Source of the DNA: Natronorubrum sediminis
GTDB taxonomy: Archaea; Halobacteriota; Halobacteria; Halobacteriales; Natrialbaceae
Direction of reading: 5' to 3'
Assembly (NCBI RefSeq): GCF_900108095.1
Contig: NZ_FNWL01000002.1
Location: 354,748-418,747 of the forward strand
Length of the DNA: 64,000 nucleotides
Made by a program: the position numbers and the translations under genes
The notes under the pieces: generated by a model
What the model was told of the DNA's origin: nothing
Databases searched by the model: none
The model's input: the letters and a program-made list of their open reading frames with translations, nothing else
Part shown: piece by piece, positions 27,613-37,112 of the stretch
How the letters are laid out: each line of letters starts with the position of its first letter
Numbering within the stretch: the stretch's first letter is position 1

Positions 27613-30600
27613 ATGGCAGACATCGACGGGGCATCCCGAGACGATATCGAAGCATTCGCCTCTGAACTCGTCGGGGATACTGTTGACCAAATCCGCGGGG
27701 CGCATATTGACGACGGTGAGCGTACCCCGCCTGGATTGACGCCGCGAACGAACTTTTTCTCTGGAGCTCTCGCTCCTGAGGAAGAAGACACGAAGATCGA
27801 TAAAGAAATCCAGTCACGGAGGTCGCCATCAACTCTCGGTCTGATTGGCCGCGTGACGACCGCTGATGGCGGTGACACAATCACCCTAAGCATCCGGTTA
27901 TCATTCTCTCTGTACTATCGGGTCATCCCGACACCGGCAGAGGTTGATCAGTTAGGCGAAGACACACCGACAGTATACCGGAAGTACGTTCTTCGGGAAC
28001 CCGGTGATGACGACGCTGACTTCGGTGTGGGTACAACCGTCTCGTTCGATGCCAATGCAGAGCACACCGGCATTCTCAGCGAGGCATCTGATAAAGCTGA
28101 GCGAGAGTTGAACAGGAAGATCCGAGCGGCTACCAAGGAGCACATCGAGTCTGCACCGGACCTGTTAGACAGCGATGGCGGATCCGTGAAGAACTTCGTG
28201 TCGAGCAATGATGACCTTGCCGACGATAACTACCTTGAGAAGCTCTCTGATGTACCTGTCGGCGGAGATCCGGAGTATGCTCCAACCCCGAAAATGGGGG
28301 TGACTGTTCGTCTTCTTGAAGGGCTTGATGAGACGACAGCAACAGCTGATAAGCCAGGTTCTGCTGTTGTCCGCGTTGACGTAACTAACAAAAGCGACGA
28401 AGAACCAGACTTCGGAGACCTCGACCTGGCAACATATGAAACCCAGCTAGAGTTACGAGGAGAAGACGGGACGGAGTTCCAATCAATGAGTTTCGAAGAC
28501 GTCCCTGAAGGATTCCGATATGATTCCTCCGTTCCTGGCCAAGGCCACAACTGCACTGCTGTCTGGACAGCGGATCAGACGGGCATCAAATCAGAAACTG
28601 TCCCTGTCCACAAGCAGGCGTACTTCGGTCACCGACAGTACTCCGGTGAAGCAGCACCACGGTTTGACACTCTCGCTACAGACCCGCTTCCGGTCCTGCG
28701 GGCAGTTCGCCAGAAATTGAAACAGTACAAAAAGGACGACTGGCAGGACCGTCTTGATGAAGCGAAAGCGACTGCCACAAACCCTTCGTCGAACCAGACT
28801 GTGGAGACAATCAAGTCTGATATAGAGCGGTTTGAACGGGAGATTGAGCGATTTGACCGCGGTGTTTCGCTTCTTGAAGAGGACCAAATGGCGCGGGAAC
28901 TCTTCAAACAGGTGAACCGCGTGTTCCTCCGTAAGGTTCGGAAAGGCGATCCATGGGATGAGAATGTGGAACTTGAATATCCGGGATGGCGGCCATTCCA
29001 GGTTGTCTTTATTGTATCCCTGTTGCCGGACATCGTCCACGAAGAGCGGGACTTCGATCCGAAGGCCCACGATCGTGACAAGGCAGACCTCCTGTACTTC
29101 CCGACTGGTGGAGGGAAAACTGAGGCCTACCTTGCACTGCTTGCCTTCACGGCACTATTCGACAGGCGGCGCGGGAAAGAGTTCGGCCTGTCCGCGATGA
29201 TGCGGTTCCCACTCCGGCTACTGTCGTTACAACAGTTCCAGCGAGTCGTCGAAATCTTGGTTCACGCAGATGAGGTCCGGAAAGAGGAGGGATATGGCGG
29301 TGAGCCTCTCAGTGCCGGATTCTTCACCGGGAACACGGAGAACAGTCTCGGTAACTTGCTGAAGTCCGAGTTCAACGGCTGGTACCCGAGTTATCCGCAG
29401 AACGAGAGAACGTTGGAGGAGAACCGCGAAAAACTGCGAGAGTTCAAGAAGCGATGGAACCAAGAAGACGGGCACGACCTTGAACAGGTAAGTCGTGAAG
29501 ACTACCGCGCAGTCGAAAAATGCCCGCTCTGCGGAAGTGACGTCGATCTCGTATTCAGTACAACGACTGATCGGGTCGAACATCACTGTTCGTCAGCATC
29601 CTGTCGTCGGGAAAAGCTACACGTCCATGTGACGGACATTGATCTCTATCGTGCTGTTCCAACGATCGTTGTTGGAACCCAAGACAAACTTGCAGCTCTC
29701 GGGTACAATTACCGTTTCCGAACGCTTGCTGGCTATATCACTCATCGGTGCCCGGAACACGGGTATACGCACCAAGGCGATGAGTGCATGATGTCGCGGT
29801 TCTGCGGCCGGGACAAGCAGGACTTCGAGACGGAGTTCGGTGATTTAGAGCAAGTTGACGTTCATGACCCCGTTCCAACACTCTGTCTGCAAGACGAACT
29901 CCACCTCGTCAACGAAGATCTCGGAACCTTCGAGAGCCACTACTACGCTGCCTTCGAAAAACACCTCGAATGGGCTGCTGAAAAGCAGGAAACCGACTAC
30001 TACGAACCCAAGAAGATAGCAGCGACAGCAACGATCGAGGAATCAAATAATCAGGTCAAGCATCTGTACGGCGGGAAAGAAACGATCCGGTTTCCCGCAC
30101 CCGGGCCGGACTATCGAGAATCCGCCTACACAACTACTGATGAAGACAAGGTCCAGCGGCACTACGTCGGTGTCGTTCCTTGGAACCGCAGCCAGATTAA
30201 CAGTATCATCCGATTGCTGGAAATGCACCAGCGCCGGATTCAAGACTGGCTTGCCGACCCCGAGAAATCTCTTCAGGAGTTCGACTTTGAAGAGTTGTCA
30301 GACCCAGAAACGTTCGAAAACCTCCTGAACCACTACTACACGCTGGTAACCTACGTCATCTCCAAATTTGAGGGAGGTCGTGTCTACAAGTCCGCTGAAA
30401 CTCAGGTGAACGACAATCTGACTGATGATGAATATAATCCCGTGCAGAAATTCGATATGCAGGGGAATACCGACCCAGATGCGATGGCCGACATGCTCAA
30501 CCGGTTTGAGCAGGTCGGTGAGGAAGGTGGTACGACGTACGAGGATATTGAGGGTCTGATTACTGCAACCAGTTCAATCAGTCATGGTGTGGACATTGAC

Positions 30601-31218
30601 GCCCTCGGTTACATGGTGTTCTTCAATGCGCCACCACGGATGTCGGAGTACATTCAGGCGTCCTCTCGCGTTGGTCGCAAACATCCAGGAATCGTGCTGG
30701 ACGTCTTCGACCCGCTGGGGGAGCGTGACCGGTCGCACTACCATTACTTCCACAAGTATCACGAATACCTCGACCGGCTCGTTGAACCAGTAGCGATTAA
30801 CCGGTGGGCGAAATTCAGTGTCGAGCGGACCTTCCCAGGCATCTTCATGTCGCTACTGTATATTCGGTACTTCGACGAGTTGAGCGAGCACCTCGGATAT
30901 TTCAAAAACAAAGCCCACCCGCGAATGGCCCGGAAGGCCGAACAGGCCGGTGTAATCGATCAAGACCAAATCATCGAGGACCTCATCGAGATCTACGGAG
31001 AAGACTGGGAGACTGGTCAGTGCCCGTTCGCAGACCGGATCGAGGAACTCGTTCAGGTTTCGTTCAATAACATCCAGAGCGGGACTGAAGAGGACATTGA
31101 GGGATGTCTCGCTGGACGAGTAATGTTGAGCCTCCGTGACGTAGACGACCCAATCGACATCAAACCGAGTTACAAACATGAAGACGCGTTCGAGGCCGTA
31201 GGGGTGGATATTCGATGA
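27613..31218 (+). CDS. drmA: DISARM helicase DrmA
   Basis: A 1201-residue superfamily 2 helicase. After a ~480-residue N-terminal region, the Walker A motif LYFPTGGGKTEAY is near residue 493. A zinc-binding insertion (KCPLCGSDVDLV ... CSSASC) lies near 635-665, the DEAD-box-like QDELH near 758 and the helicase motif VI QASSRVGRKHPG near 1016. DrmA pairs with DrmB as the DNA-loading core of DISARM, which recognises incoming phage DNA. Its stop overlaps drmB by 4 nt. Lower G+C than the core genome indicates horizontal acquisition. Confidence 0.88.
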   Translation: MADIDGASRDDIEAFASELVGDTVDQIRGAHIDDGERTPPGLTPRTNFFSGALAPEEEDTKIDKEIQSRRSPSTLGLIGRVTTADGGDTITLSIRLSFSLYYRVIPTPAEVDQLGEDTPTVYRKYVLREPGDDDADFGVGTTVSFDANAEHTGILSEASDKAERELNRKIRAATKEHIESAPDLLDSDGGSVKNFVSSNDDLADDNYLEKLSDVPVGGDPEYAPTPKMGVTVRLLEGLDETTATADKPGSAVVRVDVTNKSDEEPDFGDLDLATYETQLELRGEDGTEFQSMSFEDVPEGFRYDSSVPGQGHNCTAVWTADQTGIKSETVPVHKQAYFGHRQYSGEAAPRFDTLATDPLPVLRAVRQKLKQYKKDDWQDRLDEAKATATNPSSNQTVETIKSDIERFEREIERFDRGVSLLEEDQMARELFKQVNRVFLRKVRKGDPWDENVELEYPGWRPFQVVFIVSLLPDIVHEERDFDPKAHDRDKADLLYFPTGGGKTEAYLALLAFTALFDRRRGKEFGLSAMMRFPLRLLSLQQFQRVVEILVHADEVRKEEGYGGEPLSAGFFTGNTENSLGNLLKSEFNGWYPSYPQNERTLEENREKLREFKKRWNQEDGHDLEQVSREDYRAVEKCPLCGSDVDLVFSTTTDRVEHHCSSASCRREKLHVHVTDIDLYRAVPTIVVGTQDKLAALGYNYRFRTLAGYITHRCPEHGYTHQGDECMMSRFCGRDKQDFETEFGDLEQVDVHDPVPTLCLQDELHLVNEDLGTFESHYYAAFEKHLEWAAEKQETDYYEPKKIAATATIEESNNQVKHLYGGKETIRFPAPGPDYRESAYTTTDEDKVQRHYVGVVPWNRSQINSIIRLLEMHQRRIQDWLADPEKSLQEFDFEELSDPETFENLLNHYYTLVTYVISKFEGGRVYKSAETQVNDNLTDDEYNPVQKFDMQGNTDPDAMADMLNRFEQVGEEGGTTYEDIEGLITATSSISHGVDIDALGYMVFFNAPPRMSEYIQASSRVGRKHPGIVLDVFDPLGERDRSHYHYFHKYHEYLDRLVEPVAINRWAKFSVERTFPGIFMSLLYIRYFDELSEHLGYFKNKAHPRMARKAEQAGVIDQDQIIEDLIEIYGEDWETGQCPFADRIEELVQVSFNNIQSGTEEDIEGCLAGRVMLSLRDVDDPIDIKPSYKHEDAFEAVGVDIR

Positions 31219-33032
31219 CAGACAATATGCGTCGCGGGAAGATGCAAGTGATGTACAACTTCCCGCCAGGAGCGACCTTCTCCAATCCAAAACATAATCT
31301 CATTGAGAAGGCGGCGAAGATGACTGGCGACCAGATGGAAATCGCCAGTGAACGGGAGATGATCAACCATGTTCATGCCAAACTTGACAACTGGAGTGGC
31401 GGTGTTGAGGGTGCCTTATCGCCGCCAGCATCCGATCGGTGGGCAATCATCGATCCATCGAACGTGTACGCGACAATTTTCCCGCGCGTCTTCGAATGTA
31501 TGGACTGCGGAAAAGTCCACGATTACAGTGATGAACGTATCAAAGGGCTTGAGCAGAGTGGATTGAGTTGTCAACAGCAGGGGTGTGATGGGGCTCTCAC
31601 ACAGATCCACCACGTTGGTGTTTGCCCCTCCTGTTCAGATCTTAGCTCCATCTTTGTTCCGGGATGTGACGAGCACGGTTACTCGTACGTGAAGCTAGAT
31701 GACCGTGCAGACCGGTATCAGGATTTCAAGTGGCGGTGCGGTGCCTGCCAAGGAGCGATCATCAGCGATAATTTCCAGACGTTCTGTGAATGTGGTGAAC
31801 GGATGGACGTAACGGTTCATTCGTCGTCAAAGGCAATGAATATCCACGACGTCACTCGGGTTGACCTCGGTGATCGGAACATCTATCAGAGTAATATCCG
31901 GACCGAAGAAGAGATTGACCCGATTGTCATTGGTGCCTACCTTGGCGAGTTCGATCACCCCGAGACGAGCCTGAAGGAGATGGTGCAGAAGGACGGAATG
32001 TCGAATATCGACTTCGACGAGATCGATACCGACGACCCTGAGGTAATTAAACATACCAAGCAGGCCCTTGGACAGATCGGTGGTGATCAAGACCCTGAGC
32101 TGGTTCGTGAGATGGTTCAGGCGAAAGTCGGCGATGTTGAGCCGTCTGACAACATGCGGCGGTACATCCAGCTGAGGGAGATTATGGAACAGGAAAGCGC
32201 CCGGGAAACTGCAACTCCCCGAGAAACCCAGCTCATGGATCAGATGGGGATCATTGATATTGGAGTCACCTCCGAGTTCCCGCTGCTTAAAGCAGTATAC
32301 GGCTATCATCGCACCTATGACGACGAAGAAGAAGGCGGTTCAACACCTGCTGTGCGGACGTTTCCGCCAGTACAAGTTGAAGATGGAGACTGGCGCACGC
32401 CGATTTATACAACTCGGTCGAAGACAGAAGCCGCAATCGTCCAACTGGATCCTCGCCAAGTTGGCCACTGGCTCGCTGAGAGTGGATATCCCATCGAAGA
32501 CACGCAAAATATGGACCTTTCGGAGGCACGGGCGACACTGTACGGAGAAATGGAAGCCATAGAACCGTACTCAACCGATGTTAATGACGACAGTCAGTAT
32601 AACGAAATCACCCTCGCTGTGCATCGCTTACTGCATACTATCTCCCACCTGCTCATCCAGCGAGCTGCTGTCCATTCCGGGATTGACGAAACCTCATTCG
32701 CGGAATACCTGTTCACGGAAGGTCTCGCTACAGCAATCTACGCAAATAATACGCAGAACTATACGGCAGGCGGTCTCTTCACCTTGATTGATAGGAACCT
32801 CGACGACTGGTTGCTTAGCACACTGACGCAAGGAGAAGGTTGTATGTACGACTCCACGTGCGCCGATATTCGGGGTGGTGCTTGTCACGCCTGCCTCCAC
32901 ATGTCTGAAATTGGCTGTCAGCACTTCAATAAAAACCTCTCCCGGATCGCTCTCTACGGTGATCGGATCGCATCTGATGTGTCCGACGGGTTCTGGAAAC
33001 TAACTGGTGGACTTGGCGGAAAAAGCACCTAA
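31215..33032 (+). CDS. drmB: DISARM protein DrmB (DUF1998)
   Basis: A 605-residue protein with several cysteine pairs: ECMDCGKVH near residue 94, GVCPSCSDLSS near 136 and WRCGACQG near 175. The C-terminal DUF1998 region contains AVHRLLHTISHLLIQRAA near residue 474 and a second Cys/His cluster (CMYDSTCADIRGGACHAC) near residue 540. In characterised systems DrmB binds DrmA and supports DNA binding and ATPase activity. Translational overlap of 4 nt with drmA matches the obligate partnership. Confidence 0.88.
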   Translation: MTDNMRRGKMQVMYNFPPGATFSNPKHNLIEKAAKMTGDQMEIASEREMINHVHAKLDNWSGGVEGALSPPASDRWAIIDPSNVYATIFPRVFECMDCGKVHDYSDERIKGLEQSGLSCQQQGCDGALTQIHHVGVCPSCSDLSSIFVPGCDEHGYSYVKLDDRADRYQDFKWRCGACQGAIISDNFQTFCECGERMDVTVHSSSKAMNIHDVTRVDLGDRNIYQSNIRTEEEIDPIVIGAYLGEFDHPETSLKEMVQKDGMSNIDFDEIDTDDPEVIKHTKQALGQIGGDQDPELVREMVQAKVGDVEPSDNMRRYIQLREIMEQESARETATPRETQLMDQMGIIDIGVTSEFPLLKAVYGYHRTYDDEEEGGSTPAVRTFPPVQVEDGDWRTPIYTTRSKTEAAIVQLDPRQVGHWLAESGYPIEDTQNMDLSEARATLYGEMEAIEPYSTDVNDDSQYNEITLAVHRLLHTISHLLIQRAAVHSGIDETSFAEYLFTEGLATAIYANNTQNYTAGGLFTLIDRNLDDWLLSTLTQGEGCMYDSTCADIRGGACHACLHMSEIGCQHFNKNLSRIALYGDRIASDVSDGFWKLTGGLGGKST

Positions 33033-33041
33033 CTCGGGAAA

Positions 33042-33899
33042 ATGACGCTTGCAACACCGGCCCAATTCGTACAGTCTGTTCGAGCACATGAGATCGATCC
33101 AGTAGCCTTCTGTACGCACCTCCTCCATACTGCTGCGTCCGGTGAAGGGACTGTTGACCCTTCGCAGACGGCGGATGAATTCGGCATCCACCGAGAGGCT
33201 GCAAATCATCTTCATGATCTCGCATCTGAGTTTGGCCTTGTTGATTTCACATCTCAGGCGACTAACCGGGTCAGGGTAAATCGAAATGCAACGATCGAAT
33301 TCATCCAATTCCTTAACATATTTGATGAGTACATGACGCCATCCGAAGCCGAGTTACTCGCAAATAATGAGGTGCACGATGTTGAATTAAGCATCGCTGT
33401 ACCGAGTGGGTTCGATGGGAAATCAGCAGAGCTAATGGCGCGTCTCATTCGATTGGTCCGGAATGCCGAACGGGAGTTACTACTTGTCACTCCCTTCTTC
33501 ACCCGGTTTGGTGTGGATGTCTTCGTTGATCACCTCGCATCCGCGACTGACCGTGGTGTTGACATCACGCTCTTAACCAGAGACGTAACAGATAACCGTG
33601 AAAACGCAGACCACGTGGAACGGATTCGTGAAACAGTCCGCAGCAATGGAGACACATCTAATTTCCACGTCTATCAGTACGATTCACCCCACGGTCGTCT
33701 GCACGCCAAGACATTGATAGCAGACACCGAGATCGCATATGTGGGAAGTGCGAATCTTACGAATTATAGTCTCAAGGAGGCAATCGAGATTGGATTGATC
33801 GTCCGTGGGCCAGTTGTTGACGAGCTAACCGACTTCTTTGAGATAGTTCGCTGTTCTGCGAACACTCAAAAGTATTCGGAGGGGCCAACTCAGCCCTGA
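33042..33899 (+). CDS. drmC: DISARM protein DrmC (phospholipase D-like)
   Basis: A 285-residue protein with a winged-helix-like N-terminus (TADEFGIHREAANHLHDLASE) and a C-terminal PLD fold. One complete HKD motif is visible, HAKTLIADTEIAYVGSANLT near residue 220, where His and Lys would be catalytic for phosphodiester cleavage. DrmC proteins carry this PLD domain and may act as nuclease, although in some systems DrmC is dispensable. It starts 9 nt after drmB and ends 14 nt before the convergent glycosylase gene. Confidence 0.87.
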   Translation: MTLATPAQFVQSVRAHEIDPVAFCTHLLHTAASGEGTVDPSQTADEFGIHREAANHLHDLASEFGLVDFTSQATNRVRVNRNATIEFIQFLNIFDEYMTPSEAELLANNEVHDVELSIAVPSGFDGKSAELMARLIRLVRNAERELLLVTPFFTRFGVDVFVDHLASATDRGVDITLLTRDVTDNRENADHVERIRETVRSNGDTSNFHVYQYDSPHGRLHAKTLIADTEIAYVGSANLTNYSLKEAIEIGLIVRGPVVDELTDFFEIVRCSANTQKYSEGPTQP

Positions 33900-33913
33900 A
33901 TCTGGGTAGAGTT

Positions 33914-34690
33914 TTACAGTGGCTCAGTAAAGAGACAGCACGAGTTTAACGGGCACTCATTACACTTCGGATGAGGTTCGGTACAGATGAGTGCTCCAAG
34001 GTCAAGAAATGCGAAAGTGATCGAGCGAGCCAGCTCTGGAGTGTCCGGGATGAGTGTATCTACAAGTTCATAGACGGAGTCCTTCTTGTGCGGCTGGTTC
34101 GGCATTTGATACCCGAAAACCCGCTCAATAATCCGGGCAATATTCGAGTCAACAAGTGAGATGGGTTGATTAAACGCAAATAGCAGGCAGGCTCGTGCGG
34201 AATATGGCCCGACTCGCCATGGTTGTTGTAATGCATCAAGATCGGCTGGAACCGTTCCATCATATTGAGTTACACAGAGTTCTGCTGCCTCCTTCAGACT
34301 CCGAGTTCGCTGGTTTCCAAATCCGAGAGACTTGATTTGCGTATAAATCATTTCGTCGTTTGATTTCATAAGTGCATTTGGAGACGGGAAGCGATCGAAG
34401 AACCCCTCATAGATGTTTGCAACGGCATCTGCACGTGTGCGTTGGAGAAGAATTTCTGTCGCGTAGACACGCCAAGGGTCGGTTGTATGCCGCCATGGAT
34501 AATCTCGCCCAGAGCTGTCAAGCCAGTCGAGGAACTGGGGCATAGTGTAAATAAATGATTCAACACGGGGTGCAGGATCACCGGTAGTTCCCTCTGCAAG
34601 GTGGTCAGCAATTTCCTCTGCGTCAATCTGGCCCTCGTACTCTTCTACGGTTATTTCGGTTTTTCCGTATGGGAAGTCAAGTTCCATCAA
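33914..34690 (-). CDS. HhH-GPD DNA glycosylase of the MIG (T:G mismatch) type, DISARM-associated
   Basis: A 258-residue member of the endonuclease III/MutY superfamily. After a ~45-residue extension come the family segments YPWRHTTDPWRVYATEILLQ (65-83), a helix-hairpin-helix near 157-166 and a [4Fe-4S] motif of C236-x6-C243-x2-C246-x5-C252. The position used by Lys in EndoIII and Ser in MutY is Tyr163 (VGPYSA), and Asp181 follows. As I recall MIG.Mth, the thymine/uracil-G mismatch glycosylase, its key residues are Glu42, Tyr126 and Asp144; Glu79, Tyr163, Asp181 here have the same spacings of 84 and 18. It would restore C at deaminated 5mC next to the 5mC methyltransferase gene. Transcribed opposite to the operon. 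Confidence 0.85.
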   Translation of the reverse strand: MMELDFPYGKTEITVEEYEGQIDAEEIADHLAEGTTGDPAPRVESFIYTMPQFLDWLDSSGRDYPWRHTTDPWRVYATEILLQRTRADAVANIYEGFFDRFPSPNALMKSNDEMIYTQIKSLGFGNQRTRSLKEAAELCVTQYDGTVPADLDALQQPWRVGPYSARACLLFAFNQPISLVDSNIARIIERVFGYQMPNQPHKKDSVYELVDTLIPDTPELARSITFAFLDLGALICTEPHPKCNECPLNSCCLFTEPL

Positions 34691-34834
34691 TTATTGCCCC
34701 ATCTAGTCCCTCATCCCATAAGCACTTGTGTAATTGGGGTACCGTCTTCAGTTACGATGGCAGGAGAAACCCCGAGACAGGGGTTATTACACTAGTTATC
34801 GTTCTGGCCCTCCTCAGAAATCCTGGTCTTTTTA

Positions 34835-37108
34835 ATGTTGAGTGATAATACCCAGGTAATGGCCGATTCGTGGGAGGATATAGATACGCCGGAAATCCCT
34901 TCATGTCTGCTGGATTCATCAGATACTGAGTTCTCGTTACACCAGGAGTTCATCCTCCGCCATGTGGATTTTCTCATTGATGTGCTTACTGCTGAACAGT
35001 ACCACCACAACTGGCACCATCCAGCCGGTTGTCCAACGGCGACCCCGGAAACCCAATGTCGGAAGCGAAAATCCGATCAGCAATTTCCCTGTCGCTATGA
35101 GTCGCTCACCGAGAGTACCTCAGAAGCAATCTGTACCTGCGAAGATTCGCTCACGGGGAGTGATGATCCGTTAGATACCGTCGCAGCTGTTGCTATTGCA
35201 CCAGACGATCAGCCGCCGTCGCGGCGGTATTTTAACCGTGAATATCGACGGATAATTGCTAACTTACGGGATCAAATCGGAGTCTGGGATAAGATCGCCG
35301 AATTAGACGAGGACGAACTAGAGGCTGCACTTCTTAAGGCAACAAATCGACCAAGTATTAGTGATACTCGTATCACACGCCTGCAGAAGCTTGTTGACGT
35401 AGTAGCTGACGACGACCATACCGACGGTGTAACTCTTCGTGGACTTGGCGGATTGCGGTATTCGAGTTTCGCCGATCTGCTCGCCGAGTTCCCCGGGATA
35501 TCAAAATCGGATGCATGGTGGTTGATGCTTGTCGCGTTCGATAAACCCGTTTGGCCAAGCGATCCATTCGTTGACGGGCTCCTGTGCTCACTAGGGCTTC
35601 TATCACCAGATGAGTTGAGAGACGATACTGAACGCAGGGAAAGACTTGAAGAAGAACTTGCTCGACGTCAGATTCCGCAGTTACATCGAGCAGTCGCAGG
35701 ACATGCAGTCAAAGGGGGAATTGACTCATGTGGCGACGACTGCGAAATTCAAAAATTCCTTCTCACCCACCGTCTACGGAGGCAGAAACAAGAGAATTCG
35801 GGCCCCATCGTAGTGGATCTCTTCTCCGGTGCTGGAGGTCTATCACTTGGATTTGTACGTAACGATTGGACCGTTGAGTTAGCTATCGATAACGACAGGC
35901 ATGCTACAGACACCTACCGTCTCAATCATCCTGAGATCCCCCACGAAAAAATCGTGTGTGGAGATATTCGAACAGAGCTTGAGGAAGGACTCCTTGAACG
36001 AATTGACCGGGAACCTGATGTCATCGCCGGTGGACCACCTTGCCAGTCACTTTCACAGGCAGGGTATCGAGCGAGATTGGCGGATGATAGCGAGTATAAC
36101 ATCTTGGAGGATGATCGGACCGAGCTCTACGAAGAGTACGTGACTGCTGTTGAGCGATTACGCCCCAAGGCACTGGTGATGGAGAACGTAGAGGGTATGG
36201 CAAACGAGATTGGAGACACTGGAGTTCGTGTTGCCGATCTCGTGATTGACGCGCTCAACTCCATCGGTGCTGATGGGCACGGCTACACCTGCCATTACAG
36301 ACTTCTTGACTGTGCTGATTATGGAATCCCCCAACACCGGGAACGCATCTTCATTTTCGGGGTGCGGGATGACCTTGTGGGAGAAAATGACGATTCTATC
36401 ATTGAGGCCCTGTTCGAGCAGATTTCAGAAGTGGGGCCGACCGACGAAGTCACTCTGAAACAGGCGTTGTCCGGCTTGCCGAAACTCCGTCGAGGAGAGG
36501 GTGGACGAGTGGTTCCCGACAGCGTCCGTGGTACCCGGAGTGAGTATGTTGAAGAACACGAGCTGAGTACGGGGACCGAGTTATGTTATAATCATCAAGC
36601 GCGGGAACACCCGATGGAAAAAGACCAGACGCTGTTCGACGAAGCATTAGAACCGGGAGACACCGGTTGGGACGTGAAATATAGGAAAGATGGAAAATAC
36701 GCCGAGTTGATCGAGTATGACGTTGGGACTGAGGAGGACCCTCGATTCAAGGATAAATACCGAATGCTGGAGTGGACTGAGCCAGCACCGACAGTTGTCG
36801 CGCATCTCGCCAAAGACGCGAACAATTTCGTCCTTCCGGATTACTATGAGTACGCTCCAAATGTAACCGGAGAACCAGATAATCGACGGAATAGAGGAAT
36901 AACTCCCCGTGAAGCGGCACGTCTCCAATCCTTCCCCGATGATTACGTCTTCTTGGGACCATTCACTCACTGGTTCCGTCAAATTGGGAATGCAGTGCCA
37001 CCATTGATGGGGTGGCGAATTGCTGATGTCCTTCAGCAGCAACTCAATTCGGAACCGCCAGCTGTGTTCTCCTGTCGCTCCCCACAACAGGCCAGTACCG
37101 ACGACTAG
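34835..37108 (+). CDS. drmMII: DISARM cytosine-C5 methyltransferase DrmMII with N-terminal HhH-GPD-like domain
   Basis: A 757-residue protein. From about residue 325 it is a C5-cytosine methyltransferase: motif I VVDLFSGAGGLSLGF, motif IV GGPPCQSLSQ with the catalytic Cys near 402, motif VI ENVEG, motif VIII QHRERIFIFG and motif X IGNAVPPLMGW near the end. It would mark host DNA as self. Residues ~150-310 look like a degenerate HhH-GPD fold (LAEFPGISKSDAWW, then Asp in SDPFVDG), with Ser in place of the catalytic Lys and only a CGDDC Cys pair. ATG at 34859 is an alternative start, about 27 nt after a TATA-like tttttaatg. Confidence 0.88.
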   Translation: MLSDNTQVMADSWEDIDTPEIPSCLLDSSDTEFSLHQEFILRHVDFLIDVLTAEQYHHNWHHPAGCPTATPETQCRKRKSDQQFPCRYESLTESTSEAICTCEDSLTGSDDPLDTVAAVAIAPDDQPPSRRYFNREYRRIIANLRDQIGVWDKIAELDEDELEAALLKATNRPSISDTRITRLQKLVDVVADDDHTDGVTLRGLGGLRYSSFADLLAEFPGISKSDAWWLMLVAFDKPVWPSDPFVDGLLCSLGLLSPDELRDDTERRERLEEELARRQIPQLHRAVAGHAVKGGIDSCGDDCEIQKFLLTHRLRRQKQENSGPIVVDLFSGAGGLSLGFVRNDWTVELAIDNDRHATDTYRLNHPEIPHEKIVCGDIRTELEEGLLERIDREPDVIAGGPPCQSLSQAGYRARLADDSEYNILEDDRTELYEEYVTAVERLRPKALVMENVEGMANEIGDTGVRVADLVIDALNSIGADGHGYTCHYRLLDCADYGIPQHRERIFIFGVRDDLVGENDDSIIEALFEQISEVGPTDEVTLKQALSGLPKLRRGEGGRVVPDSVRGTRSEYVEEHELSTGTELCYNHQAREHPMEKDQTLFDEALEPGDTGWDVKYRKDGKYAELIEYDVGTEEDPRFKDKYRMLEWTEPAPTVVAHLAKDANNFVLPDYYEYAPNVTGEPDNRRNRGITPREAARLQSFPDDYVFLGPFTHWFRQIGNAVPPLMGWRIADVLQQQLNSEPPAVFSCRSPQQASTDD

Positions 37109-37112
37109 CTGC

